DNA from: an uncultured Flavobacterium sp.
GTDB lineage: Bacteria > Bacteroidota > Bacteroidia > Flavobacteriales > Flavobacteriaceae
Assembly: GCA_913061465.1 (NCBI GenBank)
Contig: CAJXSU010000009.1
Location: forward strand, 1 to 43,190
Length of the DNA stretch: 43,190 nucleotides
Direction of reading: 5' to 3'
In this document: positions 17,281-26,547 of the stretch, one piece after another
Layout: each line of letters opens with the position of its first letter
How positions within the stretch are numbered: position 1 is the first letter of the stretch
Translations under genes and position numbers: made by a program
The notes under the pieces: model-generated
What the model was told of the DNA's origin: nothing
Seen by the model: only the letters and a program-made list of their open reading frames with translations
Database searches by the model: none

Positions 17281-17718
17281 TTATTTTATTTTATATACTG
17301 TGCCTTTTTGTTTAAATTCTGAAAATCCAATTTTAGCAGTAAAATCATAAGATGAATCTGACAACGTATTAATTTGAACAAAAATAGGGTCATTATCAAG
17401 TTCAGTTTGTGGAGATTTCATTTTTAACGTGTAAAAGAAATTATTTTTCCATTTTATATAAAGCGTATCAATAATTTTATTCTCTTTTTTAAAAACACCT
17501 GAATCGGTTGATATTTCAGTATATTTAATATACTCTTCAACTTGTAAACTATCTACTCTTGTAACAATAGTTTTACTATATCCTTTTCCGGCAGGAATTT
17601 CAAAAACTCCCAACTTAAATCTTTCGGCATCGTTCGCTTTTTTTGAGCTACATGAAGATAGAAACAAAACTATAATTAAGGTTGAAAATAGAGCTGTAAT
17701 TTTAAAACTATAATTCAT
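17281..17718 (-). CDS. Conserved flavobacterial lipoprotein
   Basis: A 145-residue lipoprotein: signal peptide MNYSFKITALFSTLIIVLF and lipobox LSSC with Cys23. The mature domain has FKLGVFEIPAGKGYSKTIV and alternating beta-type sequence to the end. Homologues that follow purB in flavobacteria are sometimes labelled 'DNA topoisomerase IV'; nothing in the sequence supports that. Its ATG shares one base with the purB stop (TAATG), so the two are translationally coupled. The function is unknown. Confidence 0.75.
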   Translation of the reverse strand: MNYSFKITALFSTLIIVLFLSSCSSKKANDAERFKLGVFEIPAGKGYSKTIVTRVDSLQVEEYIKYTEISTDSGVFKKENKIIDTLYIKWKNNFFYTLKMKSPQTELDNDPIFVQINTLSDSSYDFTAKIGFSEFKQKGTVYKIK

Positions 17719-19061
17719 TAGATTCCAGTGTAATTTGAAGGTGTTATTACTTTTAATTCATTTTTAATATCTTCAGAAATATCTAAATTTTCGATAAAAT
17801 CACCAATAGACTGCTGATTTATGCTTTCATTGGTTCTAGTTAGGCCTTTTAGAGCTTCGTAAGGATTTGGGTAACCTTCACGTCTTAGAATTGTTTGAAT
17901 TGCCTCAGCAACCACTGCCCAGTTATTATCTAATTCTTCTTGAAATTTACTTTCATTTAATAATAATTTATTTAAACCTTTTAACGTTGAAGCAAATGCA
18001 ATCAAAGTATGACCAAATGGAACACCTACATTTCTTAAAACTGTGCTATCAGTTAAATCACGTTGCATTCTAGACACAGGAAGTTTGCTCGAAAGGTGCT
18101 CAAAAATTGCATTAGCAATTCCTAAATTACCTTCTGAGTTTTCAAAATCTATAGGGTTTACTTTGTGAGGCATAGCTGATGATCCTATTTCACCCTTTTT
18201 AATTTTTTGCTTAAAATAATCCATGGCTACATAGGTCCAAATGTCTCTATCCAAATCAATTAATATGGTGTTTATTCTTTTTAATCCATCAAATAATGAC
18301 GCCATATGATCGTAGTGTTCAATTTGAGTTGTTGGAAAAGAATGATGTAAACCTAATATTTTATTTACAAAATTTGATCCAAATACTTTCCAATCTATTG
18401 AAGGATAAGCTACTTTATGTGCATTAAAATTACCTGTAGCACCTCCAAATTTAGCTGCATTGGGAATTTGGGTAATAAACCTTAGTTGTTCTTCTATTCT
18501 TACAATAAATACCTCAATTTCTTTACCTAATCGAGTAGGAGAAGCAGGTTGGCCGTGAGTTCTAGCCAACATTGAAATACCTGACCAATCTTTAGAAAGT
18601 TCTTTTAGTCGATTTAAAACCTTTGCTAACTCTACTAAATAAACGTTATTAATAGCATCTTTTATTGATAATGGAATAGCTGTGTTATTGATGTCTTGAG
18701 ATGTTAATCCAAAATGAATAAATTCTTTATATTTTTCCAGGCCTAACAAATCAAATTTTTCTTTAATAAAATATTCAACAGCTTTCACATCATGATTAGT
18801 AACTTTCTCTATATCCTTAATTTTTTGAGCATCTTCTGTTGAAAAATTTTTATAAACTTTTTTTAATTCAGGAAAAATTGTTTTATCGAAACCATCAAGT
18901 TGTGGAAGGGGAATTTCACATAGGGCAATAAAATATTCTATTTCTACTAAAACCCTATACTTTATAAGGGCTTCCTCAGAAAAAAAATTTGCCAATTGAG
19001 CTACTTTATTTCGATACCTCCCATCAATAGGGGAAATGGCATTTAATTGTGTAATATTCAT
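17718..19061 (-). CDS. purB: Adenylosuccinate lyase
   Basis: A 447-residue member of the fumarase/aspartase superfamily. It removes fumarate from SAICAR and from adenylosuccinate in purine synthesis. The signature loop with the catalytic Ser, SSAMPHKVNP, is at residues 294-303. The catalytic His lies in ARTHGQP (H169), and TSQDINNTA is at 120-128. Length is normal. A TATTTTTG box 26 bases upstream of the ATG suggests that the promoter of the whole purB-to-lipoprotein run starts here. Confidence 0.96.
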   Translation of the reverse strand: MNITQLNAISPIDGRYRNKVAQLANFFSEEALIKYRVLVEIEYFIALCEIPLPQLDGFDKTIFPELKKVYKNFSTEDAQKIKDIEKVTNHDVKAVEYFIKEKFDLLGLEKYKEFIHFGLTSQDINNTAIPLSIKDAINNVYLVELAKVLNRLKELSKDWSGISMLARTHGQPASPTRLGKEIEVFIVRIEEQLRFITQIPNAAKFGGATGNFNAHKVAYPSIDWKVFGSNFVNKILGLHHSFPTTQIEHYDHMASLFDGLKRINTILIDLDRDIWTYVAMDYFKQKIKKGEIGSSAMPHKVNPIDFENSEGNLGIANAIFEHLSSKLPVSRMQRDLTDSTVLRNVGVPFGHTLIAFASTLKGLNKLLLNESKFQEELDNNWAVVAEAIQTILRREGYPNPYEALKGLTRTNESINQQSIGDFIENLDISEDIKNELKVITPSNYTGI

Positions 19062-19086
19062 TTTTTGTAGTTGAGTTCAACAAAAA

Positions 19087-19094
19087 CAAAAATA
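19087..19094 (-). promoter_or_regulatory. -7 box of the purB promoter
   Basis: The minus strand reads TATTTTTG (TAnnTTTG consensus) 26 bases before the purB ATG, in the 274-base gap shared with the divergent MORN-type gene. No clear TTG is found at the ideal upstream distance. Confidence 0.42.
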
Positions 19095-19335
19095 ATCAAT
19101 TACTTAGATTTAGTGTGTGCTTTTTTAATGTTTTTATAGAAGTTCTAATTGAAGTTAATTTACATAAATTATTAATGTCTTCGGTTTATGTTTAAGTTAA
19201 GTAAAAAAAATATGAATATATTATTTTAATGATTTTTATATAAAAATACGATGAAAATGATTTTTAACTGATTTTATATAAGAGTTCATTTGCCTTGATG
19301 AAAAATAAATTAAATCAAATCTGTATATTTACTTT

Positions 19336-20070
19336 ATGATGTATCATAAGCAGTTAAACACCAAATTATTAACGTTGTTTGTTTTTTTATTTTCTTTTCA
19401 TTTAGGATTATCTGAGGTTAATGCTCAGAAGATTAATCAGTTTACAAAAGAAAAAAAAAGAACAGGTGTTTGGAAAAAGTACTATTCAAATGAGCGAATT
19501 CGTTATGTAGGAACTTTTTTAAATGGTAAAGAAGTAGGAGTTTTTAAATACTATGATATCACTACGTCTAAGCATCCAATAATCATAAAAGAGTTTTCTT
19601 CAACTTCAGATTCTTCAAAAGTTAGTTATTATAATTTAGATGGTAAGTTAAGAACCAAAGGAACCATGTTGAAAAAGAATAGGATAGGGAAGTGGGTTTA
19701 TTTTTTTCCTAATGGTGCTACTTTTTCTGAAGAGTTTTACACAAATGGAAAATTAGAGGGTACATTAAAAAATTATTATAAGAATGGAAATACTGTAGAA
19801 ATTACCCAATATAGTAATGGCATGAAAAATGGTGTTTCTGAAAAATTTTCAGACCAAGAGGTTCTAATAGAAAAAGTTAATTACAAAAATGACATTCTTA
19901 ATGGAAAGGGAATGTATTTTGAATTAAACGGAGATCTAAAAGAAGAGGGTACCTATAGTGATGGTAAAAGAGTTGGGGAATGGGAATTTTATATTGGAGG
20001 AAAAAAAGTATCTAAAAAAGAGAAAAAAGAAGGGAGTAAATTCAATAAGAACACTATAAATAACAATTGA
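19336..20070 (+). CDS. Secreted MORN-repeat protein (YwqK-like)
   Basis: A 244-residue protein with a signal peptide ending near VNAQK (residue 30). A series of MORN/YwqK-type repeats follows, each with the pattern G-x-W-x-x-Y/F then N-G: GVWKKYYSNERIRYVGTF, GKWVYFFPNG, GEWEFYIGG. MORN repeats form short beta hairpins; in the YwqK group they are sometimes annotated as antitoxins, but no toxin is adjacent. The last 20 residues are Lys/Asn-rich. ATG codons at 19336 and 19339 are both possible starts. mnmA follows after 95 bases with its own promoter box. Confidence 0.78.
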   Translation: MMYHKQLNTKLLTLFVFLFSFHLGLSEVNAQKINQFTKEKKRTGVWKKYYSNERIRYVGTFLNGKEVGVFKYYDITTSKHPIIIKEFSSTSDSSKVSYYNLDGKLRTKGTMLKKNRIGKWVYFFPNGATFSEEFYTNGKLEGTLKNYYKNGNTVEITQYSNGMKNGVSEKFSDQEVLIEKVNYKNDILNGKGMYFELNGDLKEEGTYSDGKRVGEWEFYIGGKKVSKKEKKEGSKFNKNTINNN

Positions 20071-20135
20071 TATATTTTTCTTGAGTATTAAAAAAACTAT
20101 ATACTTTTTCTAAATAAAGTTAAACAGCATTTTTG

Positions 20136-20143
20136 TAAATTTG
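20136..20143 (+). promoter_or_regulatory. -7 box of the mnmA promoter
   Basis: TAAATTTG matches TAnnTTTG exactly, 22 bases before the mnmA ATG. No TTG is seen at the ideal -33 position. Confidence 0.4.
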
Positions 20144-20165
20144 TTAACGATTTAGATCTTATTTA

Positions 20166-21353
20166 ATGAAACGAGTAATAGTAGGGCTTTCTGGCGGTGT
20201 AGATAGTAGTGTTACTGCATATTTATTAAAAGAACAAGGGTATGAAGTCATTGGCCTTTTCATGAAAAACTGGCATGATGATTCCGTAACTATTTCTAAT
20301 GAATGCCCTTGGTTAGAAGACAGTAATGATGCTCTTCTTGTTGCTGAAAAACTAAAAATTCCTTTTCAAGTAGTAGATTTAAGTGAACAATACAAAGAGC
20401 GTATTGTTGACTACATGTTTGATGAATACGAAAAAGGAAGAACTCCAAACCCTGATATCTTATGTAATAGAGAAATAAAATTTGATGTTTTTATGGATAT
20501 TGCTTTAGATTTAGGAGCAGATTTTGTTGCTACAGGTCATTATTGTAGAAAAGAGGAAGAAATTATAGATAACAAATCTATTTATAAACTATTGGCCGGA
20601 AAAGATATTAATAAAGATCAATCCTATTTTTTGTGTCAATTATCACAAAATCAACTGTCTAAAGCACTTTTTCCTATTGGAGAATTAACAAAGCCAGAAG
20701 TAAGAGAGATAGCCAAAAATGCAGATTTAATTACAGCAGAGAAAAAAGATTCTCAAGGTTTATGTTTTATAGGTAAAGTTCGTTTACCAGAATTCTTACA
20801 GCAAAAACTTCAGTCAAAAGAGGGTGAAATTGTACAAGTTCCTAATTCAGCCGATCTATATCAAAGAGAGCATCCCAATTTTAATTCTAAAGAAGAAGAG
20901 TTAGATTTTTTTGCAACCAAATACCAATACAATAAACAAGATGGGAAAGTAGTTGGGAAACATTTAGGAGCTCATTATTTTACGAAAGGACAACGTAAAG
21001 GTTTAGCAGTTGGAGGAACTAAAGAGCCATTATTTGTTATTGAAACTGATGTGCGTGAGAATGTTATTTATGCAGGGGAAGGAAAACATCACAAAGGATT
21101 GTTTAGAAGTGTTTTATTTGTTTCTAATGAAGAAGAACACTGGATTCGTGAAGATCTCAAACTAAAAAATCGTGAATCTTTAGATGTTGAGGCTAGAATT
21201 CGATATCGTCAACCTTTAGAGAAAGCTATCTTACATAAAGTAGAAAACGGAATATTTGTAGAATTTCAAAATCCTCAATCTGCGATACAAGAAGGTCAAT
21301 TTGTGGCCTGGTATAAAAATGAAGAATTATTAGGATCTGGAGTCATTTCTTAA
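20166..21353 (+). CDS. mnmA: tRNA 2-thiouridylase MnmA
   Basis: A 395-residue enzyme that thiolates U34 of the tRNAs for Lys, Glu and Gln at the wobble position. The PP-loop SGGVDS is at residues 9-14. The catalytic cysteines are C98 ([12 protein letters not shown]) and C198 ([11 protein letters not shown]), with ATGHYCR and [13 protein letters not shown] between them. It is about 30 residues longer than the E. coli enzyme, because of an insertion near residues 235-262 ([20 protein letters not shown]) before [13 protein letters not shown]. Bacteroidota MnmA proteins often carry such an extension. Confidence 0.95.
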   Translation: MKRVIVGLSGGVDSSVTAYLLKEQGYEVIGLFMKNWHDDSVTISNECPWLEDSNDALLVAEKLKIPFQVVDLSEQYKERIVDYMFDEYEKGRTPNPDILCNREIKFDVFMDIALDLGADFVATGHYCRKEEEIIDNKSIYKLLAGKDINKDQSYFLCQLSQNQLSKALFPIGELTKPEVREIAKNADLITAEKKDSQGLCFIGKVRLPEFLQQKLQSKEGEIVQVPNSADLYQREHPNFNSKEEELDFFATKYQYNKQDGKVVGKHLGAHYFTKGQRKGLAVGGTKEPLFVIETDVRENVIYAGEGKHHKGLFRSVLFVSNEEEHWIREDLKLKNRESLDVEARIRYRQPLEKAILHKVENGIFVEFQNPQSAIQEGQFVAWYKNEELLGSGVIS

Positions 21354-21366
21354 TTAATAAATTGCT

Positions 21367-22167
21367 ATGAAAAAAACAATATTACCAATCATTTTAATGA
21401 TTACAGGTAATTTTTTTGCCCAAGATTCAATTGTAAATTATTTAGATCACAAAGAAAATATTGTAAAAAAAAACAATGCTTTCTCTGTAGAAACTATAGT
21501 TAAGAAAGATAGTGTTTGGCAACACACAAACTATTATAATGGAGGAAAGATAAAAAAAACGGGGTTTTTCAAATCAAAAAAAAGAATAGAACCAATTGGT
21601 CTAAGTTATTCTTTTTCTTTAAAAGGAGATCTGATAGAGGTTAAGTCTTTTGATAGTAATTCTGAACTCACGGGGAACTATAAATCTTGGTTTTATAACA
21701 AAAAAACTAATGCTGAAGGTATGTATAGTAATGGAGCTAAAGTTGGAATTTGGAAATATTACCATTTTAACGGAGTACTTGCCACCAAACAATATTACAG
21801 TAAAGGAAAACTGATGAAAAATGTTTTCTATGACGAAACAGGTCAAAAAATTGATGCAGATTTAATAGCATATAAAGCTGCTTCTTTTAATGGAGGAGGA
21901 ATAGAAAAATTTTGGGAAAGAATAAAAGACATTCATAATAGAATTAGATTTCAAATTAATGGTATAATTGTCCTTAATTTTGATGTTGATATTGATGGGA
22001 ATATTAAAAATGTTCAAACTACTACTAATATTCCAATAAATTTAAGTGATCGATTAAAATCTTATTTTGAAAATATAAAGGGTTGGTCACCAGCAATTAA
22101 AATGAATAGGAGAGTACCTTTTAATATTACCTACAGATTAGATTTTAGAGTTAGATTTACTGAATAA
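21367..22167 (+). CDS. Secreted MORN protein with TonB C-terminal-like domain
   Basis: A 266-residue exported protein (signal peptide MKKTILPIILMITGNFFAQ). Residues 55-155 hold MORN-type units such as YYNGGKIKKTGFF and GMYSNGAKVGIWKYYHFNG. The last 80 residues look like the TonB C-terminal fold (NGIIVLNFDVDIDGNIKNVQ, then WSPAIKMNRRVPFNITY). It lacks the membrane-spanning, proline-rich region of true TonB, so it is not an energy transducer. It lies 13 bases after mnmA and 8 bases before the nitronate monooxygenase gene. The role is unknown. Confidence 0.72.
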   Translation: MKKTILPIILMITGNFFAQDSIVNYLDHKENIVKKNNAFSVETIVKKDSVWQHTNYYNGGKIKKTGFFKSKKRIEPIGLSYSFSLKGDLIEVKSFDSNSELTGNYKSWFYNKKTNAEGMYSNGAKVGIWKYYHFNGVLATKQYYSKGKLMKNVFYDETGQKIDADLIAYKAASFNGGGIEKFWERIKDIHNRIRFQINGIIVLNFDVDIDGNIKNVQTTTNIPINLSDRLKSYFENIKGWSPAIKMNRRVPFNITYRLDFRVRFTE

Positions 22168-22175
22168 AATATAAG

Positions 22176-23111
22176 ATGGGAGATATCATAAAAAATCTTT
22201 TTAATATTAAATACCCAATTATTCAAGGAGGTATGGTTTGGGTAAGTGGTTGGAAACTAGCTTCAGCTGTTTCTAATGCAGGAGGTTTGGGTTTAATTGG
22301 TGCAGGATCTATGTATCCAGATGTGCTTCGAGAACATATCCAAAAATGTAAAAAAGCAACTGATAAACCCTTTGGTGTAAATGTTCCCATGTTATATCCT
22401 CAGGTAAATGAATTGATGGATATTATTGTTGAAGAAGATGTAAAAATTGTCTTTACATCTGCAGGTAATCCTAAGACATGGACCGCTTTTTTAAAAGAAA
22501 AAGGAATTACTGTTGTTCACGTTATAAGTTCAGTAAAATTTGCAGTAAAAGCCCAGGCTGCTGGAGTAGACGCAATTGTGTGCGAGGGTTTTGAGGCCGG
22601 AGGACATAACGGGCGCGAGGAAACAACCACATTTACTCTGATCCCAATGGTTAAAGAGAGTGTAACTATTCCTGTAATTGCAGCAGGTGGTATTGGAAAC
22701 GGTCGTGGAATGTTAGCTGCTATGGTGTTAGGAGCAGATGGAGTTCAAATAGGTAGTAGATTTGCAGCTTCCAAAGAATCTTCTGCTCATGCAAATTTTA
22801 AACAGAAAATTTTAGACGTTAAAGACGGTGATACTCATCTTACTTTAAAAGAATTAGCGCCAGTTCGTCTAATAAAAAATAAATTTTATCAACAGATTCA
22901 AGAGCTTTATGAAAACAATCCAACTAAAGAAGAACTCGAAGATTTATTGGGAAGAGCTAGGGCCAAAAAAGGAATTTTTGAGGGTGATTTAATAAATGGG
23001 GAACTAGAAATTGGACAAATAGCTGGAATTATTAATGAAATTAGTTCATCAAAAGAAATTTTAGAAGAAATTATTTCTGATTTTGAATTAAATAAAAAGC
23101 TTTTTAAATGA
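22176..23111 (+). CDS. Nitronate monooxygenase-like flavoprotein
   Basis: A 311-residue TIM-barrel FMN enzyme of the 2-nitropropane dioxygenase family. The FMN-site segments are YPIIQGGMVWVS, NAGGLGLIGAGSM, VPVI-type AAGGIGNGRGM and GVQIGSRFAASKES. The catalytic His is H144 in EAGGHNGREE. Family members oxidise alkyl nitronates; the related FabK enoyl-ACP reductases share the fold, and I cannot fully exclude that role. It is probably the last gene of an mnmA-led operon, with no strong hairpin after the stop. Confidence 0.86.
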   Translation: MGDIIKNLFNIKYPIIQGGMVWVSGWKLASAVSNAGGLGLIGAGSMYPDVLREHIQKCKKATDKPFGVNVPMLYPQVNELMDIIVEEDVKIVFTSAGNPKTWTAFLKEKGITVVHVISSVKFAVKAQAAGVDAIVCEGFEAGGHNGREETTTFTLIPMVKESVTIPVIAAGGIGNGRGMLAAMVLGADGVQIGSRFAASKESSAHANFKQKILDVKDGDTHLTLKELAPVRLIKNKFYQQIQELYENNPTKEELEDLLGRARAKKGIFEGDLINGELEIGQIAGIINEISSSKEILEEIISDFELNKKLFK

Positions 23112-23219
23112 TTCTTTTAAATTATAAAATTAAGTTAATTTATTAATCATCGAGTAATCAGCCGTTTAAGAGCTGCAAAAGAATTATTAAAAAATAGAAT
23201 TTTTATAAATATTTTAATG

Positions 23220-23227
23220 TAGATTTG
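23220..23227 (+). promoter_or_regulatory. -7 box of the cold-shock gene
   Basis: TAGATTTG is an exact TAnnTTTG match 55 bases before the ATG. A start near 23233 would give a leader of about 50 bases, in line with the untranslated leaders of cold-shock genes. The region upstream is very AT-rich, without a clean TTG. Confidence 0.5.
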
Positions 23228-23282
23228 CACTTTATAAACTAAGTTGTCTTTAAAATTATAGGCAACACAACAATTTAATATT

Positions 23283-23474
23283 ATGAGTAAAGGTACCGTA
23301 AAATTTTTCAACGAATCTAAAGGATTTGGATTTATCGTAGAAGAAGGAAACAACAGTGAACATTTTGTACATGTATCAGGTTTGATCGATGAAATTCGTG
23401 AAAATGATGAAGTAGAGTTTGAGTTACAAGAAGGAAGAAAAGGATTAAACGCAGTAAACGTAAGAGTAATCTAA
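23283..23474 (+). CDS. Cold-shock protein
   Basis: A 63-residue single cold-shock domain that binds single-stranded RNA and DNA and melts RNA structure. Both RNA-binding motifs are visible: RNP1 as KGFGFIV at about residues 14-20, and RNP2 as HFVHVS at about 28-33. The N-terminal MSKGTVKFFNESKGFGFI is the canonical CspA start. It is monocistronic, with its own promoter box and a strong terminator 28 bases downstream. Confidence 0.95.
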   Translation: MSKGTVKFFNESKGFGFIVEEGNNSEHFVHVSGLIDEIRENDEVEFELQEGRKGLNAVNVRVI

Positions 23475-23501
23475 TATATACTACAACTTAATTTTTCAAA
23501 C

Positions 23502-23533
23502 AAAAGCCTATCTAATTAGATAGGCTTTTTTTA
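23502..23533. terminator. Strong bidirectional intrinsic terminator
   Basis: AAAAGCCTATCT (23502-23513) and AGATAGGCTTTT (23518-23529) form a perfect 12-pair stem around AATT, followed by more T residues. It ends the cold-shock gene on the plus strand and overlaps the stop region of the convergent transglycosylase gene. Confidence 0.93.
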
Positions 23534-24436
23534 TTCCCTGAATGGAATTTTTATTTTGTATAATTTTCTACTTTTATTATTTAATTTGTTTTCTCTTAGC
23601 CATTCATTATGTAATTTTAATTCTTTATAATTTGTTTGAAAACCTTTTGCGAATGAAGCTATGTTTGAAATTACCGTATCAACTTTAACTGTTTTTGTTT
23701 TTGGCAAATAGTATAAATCTTCTTTTTCAAATTCAAAACCGTATTTCTTTGGATAAGACAAAACTTCTTTCAGTGCAACAATCCTAAATATATATCTAGC
23801 GGTTTCATTATTCAATAACAAATCATAATAATCATCTACTTGTTGTTTCTTTAAATTCCTAGCTATACGAGTATTCCCTGCATTATAGGCTGCAGCTGCT
23901 AACGTCCAAGTTCCAAAACGTTTCTTGGATTTTTTCAAATATTCTGCAGCTACTTTTGTAGCTTTTTCTAAGTTGTATCGTTCATCTACATTTTGATTAA
24001 CTTCTAAGCCATATTCTTTTGCTGATGCTTTTAAAAAATGCCAAAATCCAGCTGCACCTGCTGGTGATGAATTATTTTCTAATCCACTTTCTGCGACAGC
24101 CAAGTATTTAAAATCATCTGGAATTCCATACTCTTTCAACATAGGTTCTATAAGAGGGAAATATTTATGCGCTCTTTTAATTAATAATAATCCATTAGAC
24201 TGCCAATAGGTATTTACTAGTAATTCTCTATCCATTCGTTCCTTGATGTCATAGAGTTCAGTGGGTACTTTTTCACCAGCAAAAGTTAAATTATTTGGTA
24301 TTTTTAGAGCTTTTATAGTGTAGGTGTCTGCAGTGTTTTTTTCTGAACCAACATCAGATATATGCAGTGCATTAAAAAAAGAAATAGAGAGAAGTGTTAG
24401 GGTTATAACTGATAAAAAACGGATTATTTTTGGCAT
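23531..24436 (-). CDS. Lytic murein transglycosylase (SLT domain)
   Basis: A 301-residue exported lytic transglycosylase that cleaves peptidoglycan glycan strands to give anhydro-muropeptides. The N-terminus is a signal peptide or anchor (RFLSVITLTLLSISFFNAL). The SLT catalytic motif is AVAESGLENN with Glu116, followed by SPAGAAGFWHF and AAAAYNAGNTRIARNL, as in MltD-type enzymes. LysM repeats, common in MltD, are absent. The downstream end shares the cold-shock terminator region. Confidence 0.9.
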   Translation of the reverse strand: MPKIIRFLSVITLTLLSISFFNALHISDVGSEKNTADTYTIKALKIPNNLTFAGEKVPTELYDIKERMDRELLVNTYWQSNGLLLIKRAHKYFPLIEPMLKEYGIPDDFKYLAVAESGLENNSSPAGAAGFWHFLKASAKEYGLEVNQNVDERYNLEKATKVAAEYLKKSKKRFGTWTLAAAAYNAGNTRIARNLKKQQVDDYYDLLLNNETARYIFRIVALKEVLSYPKKYGFEFEKEDLYYLPKTKTVKVDTVISNIASFAKGFQTNYKELKLHNEWLRENKLNNKSRKLYKIKIPFRE

Positions 24437-24487
24437 TGTATTCTTATTAGAGAATTAAATTTTAAATTTAATAAAATACAATTGAAA

Positions 24488-25144
24488 TTAGTTGAAACTT
24501 TTAATAATTATTTCTGAGATTTCTTTAGCTTTCAATAAAATCATGACGTGAGTTCCATCATTAATTTTAGTAAAATTCTTAATATGTTTTGAAGGAAAAA
24601 TATGATCATTATCTCCGTGTATATGAACTATATTTTTTGACGCATTATCTTGTTGCCAATGCAATAAACTATGAAGCGCCCACTTTAAATATTTAGCGTC
24701 ATTAACTGATAAATATTTAGTATATATATCAGCTCTTTTCTTTAGGAAATCTCCTAAGAAATATTTTTTATACTTATCAAAGTTTTCAATAATTTTAGTT
24801 GGAAAAAACTTGTATCCTTTAGTTTTTTGTAAAAGTTTTAATCTATTAGGAAATTCATGATGACTTTTAATACTTGACACTAAAATTATTTTTTCAACAG
24901 TAATGATTTTTGCAATTTCTTGCACTAAAACTCCTCCAAATGAGACTCCTAATAAAATAGGATTCTGATGTTTAATCTCTTCTGACATTCTTTTTGCATA
25001 ATCTTTCAATGACTCATCTAATGATATTGGTATTTTCCACTCTAAAAGATGAATCTCAAAAGTGTCTTTTGGAAGTGTAATATGTTCAAATATCTTAGGA
25101 TTAGCACCCAAACCAGGCATAAAGTAGATTTGTTTTTTTTTCAT
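24488..25144 (-). CDS. Alpha/beta hydrolase
   Basis: A 218-residue alpha/beta hydrolase. It starts with the strand KQIYFMPGLGANPKIFE, which carries the oxyanion loop. It has a nucleophile elbow GVSFGG (Ser68), an acid in HGDNDHIFP and a His in NDGTHVMILLK. It lacks a signal peptide, so it should be cytoplasmic. It lies 10 bases after the mtaB stop on the same strand and may be cotranscribed with it. The substrate is unknown. Confidence 0.83.
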   Translation of the reverse strand: MKKKQIYFMPGLGANPKIFEHITLPKDTFEIHLLEWKIPISLDESLKDYAKRMSEEIKHQNPILLGVSFGGVLVQEIAKIITVEKIILVSSIKSHHEFPNRLKLLQKTKGYKFFPTKIIENFDKYKKYFLGDFLKKRADIYTKYLSVNDAKYLKWALHSLLHWQQDNASKNIVHIHGDNDHIFPSKHIKNFTKINDGTHVMILLKAKEISEIIIKSFN

Positions 25145-25154
25145 TAACTAATTG

Positions 25155-26498
25155 TTATGTTGCTGAAGACGATATCAATTTCTCAATGAAATCAAACCGA
25201 ACTAAACCATCTTCATCAATTTTAGTTAACTTGATTTGCTTTAAGGTGTTAATTAAATGAGGATTCCACGGAGTTTTAACCTTTACATAATTTTGGGTAA
25301 AACCATGAATATATCCTTCTTTATTTTCACTTTCAAACAAAACTGTTGCAGAATTCCCTAGCTGACTTTCATAAAAAGCTCTGCGTTTTTTTACAGACAA
25401 GCCCCGTAACATTTTACTGCGTTTTGCCCTTATTTTTTTAGCAACAACTCCATCCATTAAAACAGCTTCTGTATTTGGTCTTTCAGAATAGGTAAAAACG
25501 TGTAAATAGGAGATGTCTAAATCATTTAAGTAATTGTATGTTTCTAAAAAATGCTCATCGGTTTCACCTGGAAATCCAACAATAACATCAACACCAATAC
25601 AAGCGTTTGGCATTATTTCTTTAATTCTATGAACTCTATTAGTATAAGTATCTCTTAAATATCGACGTTTCATTAATTTTAACAAATTATCGCTTCCACT
25701 TTGTAATGGTATGTGGAAATGAGGTACAAAAGTTTTAGAATCTGCTACAAAATCAATGGTTTCATCTTTTAATAAATTTGGTTCAATTGATGAAATTCTT
25801 AAACGATGTATGCCTTCTACCTTGTCTAATTCTTTTACTAATTCTAAAAAAGTATGTTCATGTCTTTTATTTCCAAATTCGCCTTTTCCATAGTCCCCTA
25901 TATTTACTCCAGTTAAAACAATTTCTTTAATACCTCTTTTGGAAATTTCTTGAGCGTTAGCCAATACATTTTCAACGGTATCACTTCTAGAAATCCCTCT
26001 AGCCAAAGGAATTGTACAATATGTACACTTATAATCACAACCGTCTTGAACCTTTAAAAAGGCTCGAGTTCTATCTCCAATAGAATAAGAACCAACATAA
26101 AAATCGGCATCAGATATTTCACAAGAATGAACTTCACCATGTTGGTTTTTGGTTAGATCGTTAATGTAACTTGTAACATTAAATTTTTCAGTAGCCCCTA
26201 AAACTAAGTCAACTCCATCAACAGCAGCTAACTCCTGAGGTTTTAACTGTGCATAACAACCAACAGCAATAAGAAATGCCTCCTCATTTTTCTTTAAGGC
26301 GTTTTTAACAATTGATTTAAAGCGTTTATCTGCATTATCTGTAACTGAACACGTATTAATTACATATACATCTGCCTTTTCGTTGAAATCTACACGGTTA
26401 AAGCCTTCGTTTACAAAACTACGAGCTATTGTAGATGTTTCTGAAAAGTTTAGTTTACATCCTAAGGTATAAAATGCTACTTTTTTATCTGCATTCAT
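25155..26498 (-). CDS. mtaB: tRNA threonylcarbamoyladenosine methylthiotransferase MtaB
   Basis: A 447-residue radical-SAM methylthiotransferase that converts t6A37 to ms2t6A in tRNAs. The N-terminal UPF0004 domain begins KVAFYTLGCKLNFSE (C14). The radical-SAM cluster is CDYKCTYCTIP. A TRAM domain follows at the C-terminus. The frame is open to an ATG at 26549, but that would overlap the divergent acetyltransferase start and would swallow a promoter-like box, CAAAGTTA (26520-26527; TAACTTTG on the minus strand). The ATG at 26498 gives the normal N-terminus MNADKKVAFYTLG. Confidence 0.93.
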   Translation of the reverse strand: MNADKKVAFYTLGCKLNFSETSTIARSFVNEGFNRVDFNEKADVYVINTCSVTDNADKRFKSIVKNALKKNEEAFLIAVGCYAQLKPQELAAVDGVDLVLGATEKFNVTSYINDLTKNQHGEVHSCEISDADFYVGSYSIGDRTRAFLKVQDGCDYKCTYCTIPLARGISRSDTVENVLANAQEISKRGIKEIVLTGVNIGDYGKGEFGNKRHEHTFLELVKELDKVEGIHRLRISSIEPNLLKDETIDFVADSKTFVPHFHIPLQSGSDNLLKLMKRRYLRDTYTNRVHRIKEIMPNACIGVDVIVGFPGETDEHFLETYNYLNDLDISYLHVFTYSERPNTEAVLMDGVVAKKIRAKRSKMLRGLSVKKRRAFYESQLGNSATVLFESENKEGYIHGFTQNYVKVKTPWNPHLINTLKQIKLTKIDEDGLVRFDFIEKLISSSAT

Positions 26499-26519
26499 TC
26501 TTGTACATTTAAAGGCGTA

Positions 26520-26527
26520 CAAAGTTA
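26520..26527 (-). promoter_or_regulatory. -7 box for mtaB
   Basis: The minus strand reads TAACTTTG, an exact TAnnTTTG match 21 bases before the mtaB ATG at 26498. It lies in the 49-base gap to the divergent acetyltransferase gene and supports the shorter mtaB start. Confidence 0.45.
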
Positions 26528-26547
26528 CAATAATTCTGAAAAGATAC

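Noticed and set aside
19336..20070. YwqK-type 'antitoxin' and thus a toxin-antitoxin pair
   Set aside because: The protein has a signal peptide and MORN repeats, and no toxin-like small gene lies next to it.
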